Positions 1 through 5,974 of a DNA stretch of 8,940 bases are shown here, piece by piece. The stretch spans positions 1 through 8,940 of the forward strand of contig JAESTN010000307.1 of assembly GCA_016763595.1 (NCBI GenBank), read 5' to 3'. Made by a program: the position numbers and the translations under genes. Each line of letters begins with the position of its first letter. The stretch's first letter is position 1. Below the pieces are notes generated by a model. The model was not told the DNA's origin and made no database searches. It was given only the letters and a program-made list of their open reading frames with translations. Source of the DNA: Flavobacteriaceae bacterium (GTDB lineage Bacteria; Bacteroidota; Bacteroidia; Flavobacteriales; Flavobacteriaceae).

Positions 1-807
1 ACAGTCCCCGTTGTGATTCATATTATACATTCTGGTGAAGCTATTGGAACCGGCTACAATCTATCAAACGAGCGAATCATTGAGCAACTAAAGATCTTAA
101 ATAATGACTTTAGAAAAAAAGAAGGAACGCTAGGTCACAATACTCATCCTTTAGGTACAGACGTTAAAATTGAATTTAAATTAGCAGAAACAGATCCCTT
201 TGAAAATGCAACCAATGGCATTACAAGGGTAAATATTAACGACATTGTTATTGACACCACTAATGACTGGTTCTTTGATACACTCCCATATTATGGATAC
301 TGGAACAAACAAAACTATATAAACATTTGGGTATTCCCTTTTGAGCCCAACATTATTTTGGGTCAATCATCCGTGCCTTTTACGGATTTACCGGGTCTAA
401 ATAATGCAAACCCAGATGGAACTACAGGAATATTGATTACTACACCTCATTTTGGCACATCAGATGTAGTTGGTGGTTCAAATTTGGGCAGAACACTCAC
501 CCATGAAATGGGACACTTTTTAGGTTTAGAACATCTTTGGGGTAAAACAGAAAAAGCCAATTGTACAGACTTTGATGATTATTGTACGGATACACCTTCA
601 GTATCTAGAAGAACCGGAAATTGTGTAGGAACAACAGCTAGTTCTTGCAACGGAGAAACTGCATTAACTCACAATTACATGGATTACACCAAAGATGTTT
701 GTATGAATATGTTTACCAAAGATCAGGGAACAAGAATGCGATATGTTTTAACAAACAGTACTGTTCGAAAAACGCTTCTAATATCTACAGTTATACACAG
801 AGATTAA
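1..807 (+). CDS. M43-family (pappalysin-like) zinc metallopeptidase, 5' end outside window
   Basis: This is a zinc endopeptidase, probably exported. The frame is open from base 1 (TVPVVIHIIHSG), and that opening strand resembles the start of M43 catalytic domains, so the true start and any signal peptide lie upstream. A GTG at 13 is inside the domain and is not a believable start. The metzincin zinc site HEMGHFLGLEH is at 502-534: three His ligands and the catalytic Glu. A Cys-rich stretch ending in CTDTP follows, and then the Met-turn NYMDY at 673-687 with the family-typical CMNMFTKDQ after it. The protein stops about 30 residues beyond the Met-turn, where the catalytic domain normally ends. 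No C-terminal type IX secretion sorting domain, adhesion repeat or PKD domain is present, although many flavobacterial secreted peptidases have one. The family assignment is secure. Substrate is unknown. A link to the downstream sheath gene is only possible, since 415 bases separate them. Confidence 0.9.
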   Translation, partial: TVPVVIHIIHSGEAIGTGYNLSNERIIEQLKILNNDFRKKEGTLGHNTHPLGTDVKIEFKLAETDPFENATNGITRVNINDIVIDTTNDWFFDTLPYYGYWNKQNYINIWVFPFEPNIILGQSSVPFTDLPGLNNANPDGTTGILITTPHFGTSDVVGGSNLGRTLTHEMGHFLGLEHLWGKTEKANCTDFDDYCTDTPSVSRRTGNCVGTTASSCNGETALTHNYMDYTKDVCMNMFTKDQGTRMRYVLTNSTVRKTLLISTVIHRD

Positions 808-1222
808 TAAGCATCTTCTTAAACAGAAATAAAAAAATGAAGATACACCATTGATCCTTTAAGCATGAACATTGAATCCTCTCTGTTTATTTGATGCCTA
901 ATATTCTATTAAAGGTTCTTACTTCGCAATGATAAAATTTCCAAAACTTGGTTTTAAAACTTTCTTTCTTTGTTGATTTTTGAGTATTCATAATTTGACT
1001 ATTTTTTATTTGATATTTAATTAGTGGTTTAAAATCTAAAACATTACAACTATTCATAATATTCAACTGTTTTCAGTTACGTATAAATACCTGATTTTAC
1101 AAAACCGGTTCATTTTTGCACTTTTCAGTTATTTAAAAAGGTACTATTTCACTATTTTTAAACAGCATTAAGGCTACATAAAGTTAGCCAACATAAAAAC
1201 TATTTTTCAAATCCAAATAACT
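808..1222. other. AT-rich non-coding gap between peptidase and sheath genes
   Basis: No credible coding frame is seen; the short frame overlapping 645-854 is a shadow of the peptidase. AAAAC-TTG-GTTTT around 933-950 is a weak hairpin that might act as a terminator. The ten bases TATTCATAAT occur twice, at 985-994 and 1051-1060. CATTTTTGC at 1111-1119 is one mismatch from the Bacteroidetes -7 element TAnnTTTG, but no clear -33 element stands upstream of it. If it is used, the sheath mRNA would have a leader of roughly 95-100 bases, containing the hairpin GGCTA/TAGCC at 1172-1189. Confidence 0.5.
1172..1189 (+). promoter_or_regulatory. Small hairpin in the presumed sheath-gene leader
   Basis: GGCTA at 1172-1176 pairs perfectly with TAGCC at 1185-1189 around an 8-base loop, 33 bases before the sheath ATG. 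It is one of few GC-containing paired segments in a very AT-rich leader. There is no T-run behind it, so it is not a terminator. A regulatory role is only a guess. Confidence 0.25.
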
Positions 1223-2803
1223 ATGAGCCCACATACTACACGAAAAACCCCAGGAGTATACATCAACGAAGTGAACAGTTTTGGAAATTCAGTTACACCC
1301 GTTCCAACAGCTATTCCTGCTTTTATTGGCTATACACCACAAGCGGAATATGACGGAAAATCGTACACGAATGTTGCGATAAAAATTACTTCTCTTACAG
1401 AGTTTCAATCTTTTTTTTGCCGTCCAAACCCTGCAAATCCATCAGATGCCACAAAGCAATACAATCCACAATATTATGTAACAGCAGAAAAAAATCAACC
1501 AGAAAAAGGAGATTATATAGTCGTGGGAGATATGTATTACGCTATTGCTCCTGATCCGAATACCATTTACTATTTGTACAATAGCATTCGTTTGTTTTAT
1601 GAAAATGGCGGCGGAGATGCGTACATTGTTTCAGTGGGAGGATATGACGCCCCATCAGGAAAACCAATACCAACTGGAGATCAAATTACCAATCAAAACA
1701 TACAGCTAAATGCTCTTTTAGGCGGATTGACTTTGTTAAAGAAGGAACAAGAACCAACTATGTATATCTGCCCAGAAGCAACCTTGCTTTCTGTAGCCAA
1801 TAACGCAACCTTAATGGAAGCAATGTTATTGCAATGTACAGAAATGCAAACAGCAATCAGTATTTTTGATGTTATTGGAGGGAACAATCCAGAACCTATA
1901 AACTATCTGGATGCGATCAAATCATTCAGAAACAATACAGGCAACAATGGCTTAAATTATGGAACTGCCTATTACCCATTTGTAGGAACCACCATTATGC
2001 AAGCTTCTGACATTAATTACACCAACTTATTTGGAGGCGATACCAAGCAATTAAAATCCTTGTTAAGTCCAGCTTCAAAACCAAATACGAAAGCAGAAAC
2101 TATTTTATCAAACATAGAAAACCCTCCAAGCACACCATTAACAATAAGTCAAAATAACAAGGCTTTGATAGCGGCTAGTAAAACATACAGCATGCTAATT
2201 AACAAAGTGTTAAGTAACGCAAACATGCTACCTCCTAGTGGAGGAATGGCAGGCGTTATAGCAAGAACTGACAATCAAACGGGGCCCTGGAAAGCACCAG
2301 CAAATATCTCAATGATCGGAGCAGCTTCTTTACCAATACGGTTAACTGACACCCAGCAAGCTGACTTAAATATAGATCCAGCTTCTGGTAAATCTGTCAA
2401 TGCAATTCGTTATTTCAATGGACAAGGTATTTTAATTTGGGGCGCAAGAACTTTAGACGGAAATAGCCAAGATTGGAGATATATTTCAGTACGAAGAACC
2501 ATGACATTTTTAGAACAATCGTCTAAACTAGCGGCACAAGCTTACGTATTTGAGCCAAATAATGCAAATACTTGGGCTGCCATAAAAGCAATGATAGAAA
2601 ATTTCTTAACAGACATCTGGCAACAAGGTGGATTGTTAGGAACAAGCCCTGCAGATGCTTTTATTGTGGAATGTGGTTTGGGAAGCACCATGACCTCAAA
2701 TGACATTTTAGATGGTATTATGAGAATAAAAGTTAAAGTAGCAGTCGTTCATCCTGCTGAATTCATTGTATTTACTTTTCAGCAACAAATGGCTTCAGCT
2801 TAG
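1223..2803 (+). CDS. Contractile tail sheath protein (eCIS/phage type)
   Basis: This is the sheath subunit of a contractile nanomachine; in known systems it polymerises around the inner tube and shortens to drive it into a target. The 526-residue protein looks complete. The N-terminus TPGVYINEVNSFGNSV (9-24) followed by VPTAIPAFIGYT (27-38) is the hallmark of the sheath family of extracellular contractile injection systems (Afp/PVC/MAC-like). NGGGDAYIVSVGGY is at 128-141, a mid-domain motif GVIARTD and GPWKAPAN at 344-361, and the conserved C-terminal domain at about 390-526 holds NAIRYFNGQGILIWGART, WRYISVRR, GLGSTMTSNDI and PAEFI. No motif is broken. ATG at 1223 is chosen because it places the N-terminal motif at the usual distance; the upstream bases are A-rich without Shine-Dalgarno, as is normal in Bacteroidetes. 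No partner genes (tube, LysM, baseplate, spike, ATPase, terminator protein) are in the window, and a terminator follows directly, so it appears to be transcribed alone. It could belong to a system encoded elsewhere, be a remnant of one, or be of prophage origin. Confidence 0.93.
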   Translation: MSPHTTRKTPGVYINEVNSFGNSVTPVPTAIPAFIGYTPQAEYDGKSYTNVAIKITSLTEFQSFFCRPNPANPSDATKQYNPQYYVTAEKNQPEKGDYIVVGDMYYAIAPDPNTIYYLYNSIRLFYENGGGDAYIVSVGGYDAPSGKPIPTGDQITNQNIQLNALLGGLTLLKKEQEPTMYICPEATLLSVANNATLMEAMLLQCTEMQTAISIFDVIGGNNPEPINYLDAIKSFRNNTGNNGLNYGTAYYPFVGTTIMQASDINYTNLFGGDTKQLKSLLSPASKPNTKAETILSNIENPPSTPLTISQNNKALIAASKTYSMLINKVLSNANMLPPSGGMAGVIARTDNQTGPWKAPANISMIGAASLPIRLTDTQQADLNIDPASGKSVNAIRYFNGQGILIWGARTLDGNSQDWRYISVRRTMTFLEQSSKLAAQAYVFEPNNANTWAAIKAMIENFLTDIWQQGGLLGTSPADAFIVECGLGSTMTSNDILDGIMRIKVKVAVVHPAEFIVFTFQQQMASA

Positions 2804-2838
2804 TTTGTATTCTGCTTATCAACAAAAAGATTACCAAA

Positions 2839-2877
2839 CGATAGCTCCTTATAAAAACAGGATGCTTTCGTTTTTTA
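2839..2877 (+). terminator. Intrinsic terminator of the sheath gene
   Basis: The left arm CGATAGCTCCT (2839-2849) pairs with the right arm AGGATGCTTTCG (2859-2870), with one bulged T and one T-T mismatch, around the loop TATAAAAAC. TTTTTTATTT follows immediately. The T-run is on the + strand side, so it serves the sheath gene 36 bases upstream. It also touches the stop codon of the convergent gene. The opposite strand has no comparable T-run. Confidence 0.75.
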
Positions 2878-3261
2878 TTTCTCCAATATCTCAGCAATGT
2901 TGGGTTTAAAGTAATTTGGTCCTTTTAAAACTTTTCCGTCTTCTCGGTAAATAGGTTTTCCATCTTCTCCTAATTTACTCATATTAGAACGTTGTATTTC
3001 ATTAAAGACCTCTTCAATTTTGTCTTGCATTCCGTGTTCTATAATTGTTCCACATAAAATATATAACATATCTCCCAGTGCATCTGCAACCTCCACTAAA
3101 TCGCTATTTTGCGCGGCTTCTAAATACTCTTCGTTTTCTTCTTTCATCAGGTTAAAACGCAGCATATTTCTATCTTCTCCAATATGTGCTACGGGTGTAT
3201 TGTTCATTCCTAATTTAAAAGCGGTGTGGAATTCGTGTACTGCGGCGATTCTTTTTTTCAT
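2875..3261 (-). CDS. MazG-like nucleoside triphosphate pyrophosphohydrolase
   Basis: This is a predicted cytoplasmic all-alpha NTP pyrophosphohydrolase (MazG/PRA-PH superfamily) that would cleave a nucleoside triphosphate to monophosphate and pyrophosphate, as in nucleotide-pool cleaning. The 128-residue, single-domain protein shows the Mg2+-binding signature: EExxE-like acidic run KEENEEYLEA (40-49), then ExxD at E57-D60 within EVADALGDMLYILCG, with D64 following. The C-terminal tail (about 93-122) carries NMSKLGEDGKPIYREDGK and KGPNYFKPNI, a segment shared by a subgroup of short MazG-like proteins of bacteria and phages. The substrate cannot be told from sequence; HisE-type phosphoribosyl-ATP hydrolysis is less likely because no his genes are nearby. 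It appears monocistronic, convergent with the sheath gene and divergent from the 63-residue membrane protein. ATG at 3261 gives the start MKKRIAAVHEF; no clear promoter was recognised for it in 3262-3344. Confidence 0.85.
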   Translation of the reverse strand: MKKRIAAVHEFHTAFKLGMNNTPVAHIGEDRNMLRFNLMKEENEEYLEAAQNSDLVEVADALGDMLYILCGTIIEHGMQDKIEEVFNEIQRSNMSKLGEDGKPIYREDGKVLKGPNYFKPNIAEILEK

Positions 3262-3311
3262 GTGTAAATTGTTGATTGTTTCTTAGTTAATTTATATAAT
3301 TAATTCTTCTT

Positions 3312-3345
3312 TAAATTTGTATTTTTGCATAAAAATACAAATTTA
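3312..3345. repeat. Perfect 15-bp inverted repeat over promoter and start codon
   Basis: TAAATTTGTATTTTT (3312-3326) and AAAAATACAAATTTA (3331-3345) are exact reverse complements around the 4-base centre GCAT. The left arm carries most of the -7 element, and the right arm forms the whole probable mRNA leader and the A of the ATG at 3345. It may be an operator, or a by-product of A/T-rich promoter sequence. Confidence 0.85.
3320..3328 (+). promoter_or_regulatory. Bacteroidetes -7 promoter element for the 63-residue protein
   Basis: TATTTTTGC matches the Bacteroidetes housekeeping -7 consensus TAnnTTTG exactly and is 16 bases before the ATG at 3345, so the mRNA leader would be only about 10 bases. 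No convincing -33 TTG stands at the usual distance, which lowers confidence. Confidence 0.5.
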
Positions 3346-3536
3346 TGTTTACCAAAGGTCAATTAATTTTCGCAGGTTTTTTTGTTGTAGCGTTTATCAT
3401 TTTAATGGTTTTTAGTTACCGAAAAGACCTTAAAAACCATCAAAAACATTATAAAAACACGGCTTTAAAAGTTGGTATTTGGTTGATTATTGCTGTCGCG
3501 CTCTTTAGCTTTATTCGTATTTACAGTAAGCGTTAA
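3345..3536 (+). CDS. Small two-helix membrane protein, function unknown
   Basis: This is a 63-residue integral membrane protein with two predicted helices, at about residues 6-24 (QLIFAGFFVVAFIILMVFS) and 41-58 (LKVGIWLIIAVALFSFIRI). A basic 14-16 residue linker (YRKDLKNHQKHYKN) joins them, and the C-terminus is short and positive (YSKR). By the positive-inside rule the linker and C-terminus face the cytoplasm. Small proteins with this plan and opening (MFTKGQLIF) are, as I recall, common conserved hypotheticals in Flavobacteriaceae; no function is known to me. It is transcribed divergently from the MazG-like gene and has its own promoter candidate inside an inverted repeat. The ATG at 3345 is the only sensible start. 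Clear hydrophobic pattern, a recognised promoter and familiar sequence make it a real gene despite its size. Confidence 0.8.
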   Translation: MFTKGQLIFAGFFVVAFIILMVFSYRKDLKNHQKHYKNTALKVGIWLIIAVALFSFIRIYSKR

Positions 3537-3575
3537 AAACAGATTCCTCCCTTACTCAATCAGGTTCTGTATAAA

Positions 3576-3643
3576 TCATTTGAAATGACTAACCGACACC
3601 TCATTTCGAAACGCGTTTTTTTTAACCGATTGAGAAATCTCAA
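3576..3643. repeat. Probable degenerate REP-like intergenic palindromes
   Basis: The gap 3537-3726 has no coding frame but holds three short palindromes: TCATTTGAAATGA (3576-3588), TTTCGAAA (3604-3611) and TTGAGA-AA-TCTCAA (3630-3643). The pieces CTCATTTCGAA and GAGAAATCTC resemble, from memory, the two ends of a repeat scattered between genes in many Bacteroidetes genomes (GTCATTTCGA ... GAGAAATCTC). The copy here would be incomplete or decayed. The rest of the gap holds only a weak ACAGA/TCTGT hairpin (about 3540-3570) without a T-run. Confidence 0.4.
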
Positions 3644-3726
3644 ACTACAAAACATTACGACAACCTAATAGAATTTTCATCAACACAAAGGGGGTTCTCT
3701 TTACACTTGGTCTGAATGCTATAAAA

Positions 3727-4645
3727 TTACATTTTTTCTACTTCACTCAAGGTATCATGATCTAAAATTGTGTACCCATTTTCATTAAATTTGTATGACG
3801 ATTTGTATTTTACATCTACTTCTAAATCCATAAAGTCATACGAATATATTTGATATACATTCTGTGCAAAAGACTCCTCATGGTATTGCAACAACAAAAA
3901 CAACTCTGCATTTAGTTTAGAGATTTCTTCGTTTGTATATGAATACAACGGACTGTCTTCTCCAATTTCATGAACCACAGTCCAAACAGTTGGCAAATAC
4001 ATGATTGCATCTCGTTGTAATTTTAACTCGAAGTATTTTTTTACGGAAGCATTTGCCTCCTCTTTTTCTGTAAGTGACAAAGTCACTCTAATTTTTGGCT
4101 CAATCATTACTGTTTTTCGGCTGTTCATTAACCGAAACATTAAAGCTCTTTGACCTTTAAACTCACGCAATATTAAGTTTTCACTAAACCTAATAGCTGC
4201 TCTTGGTTTTGAAAACCGCCCGTACAACAAACCAGTAATAAAAGAAAAGCTTAACAACCCAATCATGGCTTCAAAAGCAGCAATTAGGTTTGATGTAATC
4301 CCGTGAGGTGCAATTCCGCCATACCCAACAGTAGTTAATGTTTGCGCACTAAAAAAGAAACCATTTAAAAAATCAGAAAACACATTGCCCGTTTTTTTGG
4401 TAATTTCTTCAATTCCGATGAAGGTATACACCAACCCAAAAAAAACATTCATTAATGTATATGCAAGCAGAATTAAGAAGAAAAATTTCATCCAAGAAAT
4501 CTCTATAAAGAACGAATATAAATCATCTAAACTTCTTTTTCTTATTGATGTGAACGACATTAGAACTCCCATCTTTATTGATAATGTTTTTGGCGTTTTT
4601 TACAGAGCCATAGCCAAAACCAGGATCTTTAATTTTTCTTGCCAT
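3727..4645 (-). CDS. KirBac-type inward-rectifier K+ channel, frameshifted near its 5' end
   Basis: This is a potassium channel of the inner membrane, with a two-helix pore and a cytoplasmic immunoglobulin-like gating domain. The frame from 4572 to 3727 encodes SLDDLY (slide helix), TM1, a pore helix with the selectivity filter TVGYG (residues 81-85 of that frame), TM2 (about 95-117), GRFSKP, and the C-terminal domain with FRLMNSR, VWTVVHEIGEDSP and ESFAQNVYQIYSY, all Kir features. This frame cannot supply the conserved N-terminus; its first residues MGVLMSFTSI do not look like the family. The missing part is in another frame, starting with an ATG at 4645 just one base after the stop of the upstream gene. 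A one-base change in the A/G-rich tract around 4531-4545 splits the gene. Joined, the product would be about 305 residues, normal for KirBac. It is the last gene of a four-gene operon. Either a sequencing error or a real mutation could explain it; if real, the channel is probably inactive unless translation restarts at 4572 or 4560. Confidence 0.88.
4523..4645 (-). pseudogene. Out-of-frame N-terminal segment of the KirBac gene
   Basis: A 40-codon frame runs from ATG 4645 to a TGA at 4525-4523. It begins MARKIKDPGFGYGS and contains NIINKDGSSNVVHIN, matching the N-terminal pattern of KirBac channels (KirBac3.1 has RILNSDGSSNI before its slide helix). After HIN it reads KKKKFR and stops. In the +1 frame the same DNA reads RKRSLDDLYSFF, the expected continuation. 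Removing one A from the AATAAGAAAAAG tract (4545-4535) gives an uninterrupted HINRKRSLDDLY. The segment is therefore the true 5' end of the channel gene, not a separate small gene. Confidence 0.88.
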
Positions 4646-4646
4646 A

Positions 4647-5414
4647 TTATCTAATTATTTTTAGTTTTCTAATATTCTTAACTCTTTGCCAAGTCATTTT
4701 ATTTCGTTGTGTATACAACACAAAACAACCAATGTCTAACAAGAAATAGAACAAGCTAATTCCGCTTGGCGCATTGTTACTTGGTAAAAAATCAAGCTTT
4801 CCAAAAGCAATGTCTGGCCACTTCCAAGCACCGTATGCAGGCCCTCCAATTTCTAAAACGGCAACAATAATATACATGGTTAAGAAAAACAACCGGTCTT
4901 TGGGTCTTTTAATCAACAACCCAAAAACACCTAAGGTCATAATAAAACCAAAAACATCATTAAAGAAATACAAATACCCAAGTGCAAATACTGAAATAAG
5001 AACATACATAAAACGCTCTAATATTTTATGATATTTTCGTACTACTGCTGCTTTTGAAAAGACATACACTCTACCATACACTGCTGCATGGCCAAAAGGA
5101 ACATATAAGGGCACATTGCCTAATCTATAGGTATACATTCCTAAATATACAGAGAAAAAATATTCTCCTATAAAGCCTAATATCACCGCATAAATCATCA
5201 GCTCTCTAGTTCTCTTTAACGATCTAATATATAACCAGTAAAAAGCCAATAACATTAGTATATTAATTAAAATCTGGTTGTATTCAAATCGCTCTGCTAA
5301 ATGAACACTGTCAAAATACAATGCAACAACAAAAACAAAAAATAGTCCTATTTTTCGATTGAATAACTTCATGATTTTTTTTAAATCTGTACTGGGAATT
5401 GAAAGCATGCTCAT
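4647..5414 (-). CDS. Multi-spanning inner-membrane protein, function unknown
   Basis: This is a hydrophobic protein of about 255 residues with six to eight likely membrane helices and a basic C-terminal tail (RVKNIRKLKIIR). The most distinctive parts are GEYFFSVYLGMYTYR, PLYVPFGHAAVYGRV, EIGGPAYGAWKWPD and LPSNNAPSGISLFYF, rich in charged or polar residues inside or beside helices, which suggests a catalytic or binding pocket rather than a simple anchor. I do not recognise a named family. The E...G.Y.Y...vP.yvP pattern is faintly like CruF-type carotenoid hydratases, but this is weak. Start choice: the frame is open to an ATG at 5438, which would overlap tag by 22 bases. ATG 5414 lies two bases after the tag stop (TAAAAATG) and fits the pattern of the other junctions. 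ATG 5372 (MKLFNRKIG) is also plausible. It ends one base before the channel's ATG, so the two are probably translated together. Confidence 0.75.
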   Translation of the reverse strand: MSMLSIPSTDLKKIMKLFNRKIGLFFVFVVALYFDSVHLAERFEYNQILINILMLLAFYWLYIRSLKRTRELMIYAVILGFIGEYFFSVYLGMYTYRLGNVPLYVPFGHAAVYGRVYVFSKAAVVRKYHKILERFMYVLISVFALGYLYFFNDVFGFIMTLGVFGLLIKRPKDRLFFLTMYIIVAVLEIGGPAYGAWKWPDIAFGKLDFLPSNNAPSGISLFYFLLDIGCFVLYTQRNKMTWQRVKNIRKLKIIR

Positions 5415-5416
5415 TT

Positions 5417-5974
5417 TTATTTTGGGTAACAAATACAATCTGTTGTGTGGTCATTTACCATTCCGGTTGCTTGCATAAAAGCATAGACAATGGTAGATCC
5501 TACAAATTTAAATCCTCTTTTTTTTAGTGCTTTAGAGATCCTATCAGAAATTTCTGTAGTTGCCGGCACTTCTGCTCTTGTTTTAAAGGAGTTTACAATT
5601 GGTTTACCACCAACAAAACTCCAAATATAGTTAGAAAAGGAACCGTGTTCTTTCTGAATTTCTAGAAATAACTGTGCATTTGTTATGGCCGATTTCACTT
5701 TCAATTTATTTCTAATAATGCCCGCATTCTGAATTAATTCTTCAAATTTAACAGCATCATATGTTGCTATTTTTTTATAATCGAAATAATCAAAGGCCTC
5801 TCTAAAGTTTTCTCGCTTTTTTAAGATGGTAATCCAACTTAAGCCTGCTTGGAAAGTTTCAAGTAATAAAAACTCAAATAAGGTTCCATCATCGTACACT
5901 GGCTTTCCCCATTCCGTATCATGATACTCAATATACAATTGGTCTTTATTTACCCAAAAACATCTTTTCTGCAT
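5417..5974 (-). CDS. tag: DNA-3-methyladenine glycosylase I
   Basis: This base-excision repair enzyme removes 3-methyladenine from alkylated DNA in the cytoplasm. The 185-residue protein is close to the length of E. coli Tag and collinear with it. Conserved stretches are CFWV and LYIEYHDTEWG at the start, ETFQAGLSWITILKKRENF (catalytic-pocket Glu at E39), NAGIIRNKLK, WSFVGGKP, SKALKKRGFKFVG and YAFMQATGMVNDH. The structural zinc site known from E. coli Tag (two Cys, two His) is kept: C5, H18, H176 and C180. The ATG at 5974 overlaps the stop of the upstream peptidase gene by one base (TAATG), so translation is likely coupled. Tag is constitutive in E. coli; nothing here suggests alkylation-induced control. 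Confidence 0.96.
   Translation of the reverse strand: MQKRCFWVNKDQLYIEYHDTEWGKPVYDDGTLFEFLLLETFQAGLSWITILKKRENFREAFDYFDYKKIATYDAVKFEELIQNAGIIRNKLKVKSAITNAQLFLEIQKEHGSFSNYIWSFVGGKPIVNSFKTRAEVPATTEISDRISKALKKRGFKFVGSTIVYAFMQATGMVNDHTTDCICYPK

Noticed and set aside
13..15. GTG as the start of the M43 peptidase
   Set aside because: The frame is open to the window edge, and the residues before it (TVPV) continue the conserved first strand of the domain, so the real start is upstream.
645..854. 69-codon + strand frame over the end of the peptidase gene
   Set aside because: It overlaps the Met-turn coding region in another frame and has no recognisable features; it is a shadow frame.
1223..2803. 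Prophage as the setting of the sheath gene
   Set aside because: No integrase, portal, terminase, tape-measure or lysis genes and no attachment-site repeats are visible; flanking genes are ordinary chromosomal ones. A remnant cannot be fully excluded.
3020..3286. 88-codon + strand frame opposite the MazG-like gene
   Set aside because: It lies antisense to a well-supported enzyme gene, and its Ser/Ile-rich composition is what a reverse-strand shadow gives.
3540..3570. ACAGA/TCTGT hairpin as terminator of the 63-residue protein gene
   Set aside because: The stem is short with an internal mismatch and a long loop, and no T-run follows it.
4531..4545. Classical -1 programmed frameshifting in the AAGAAAAAGAAG tract of the channel gene
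   Set aside because: The body of the channel is in the +1 frame relative to the 4645 start; a -1 slip would read GAAGTTTAG and stop at once. No standard +1 site was recognised.
5372..5438. ATG 5438 as the start of the unknown membrane protein
   Set aside because: It would overlap the tag coding region by 22 bases; ATG 5414 directly after the tag stop fits the other junctions in the operon better, although ATG 5372 remains possible.
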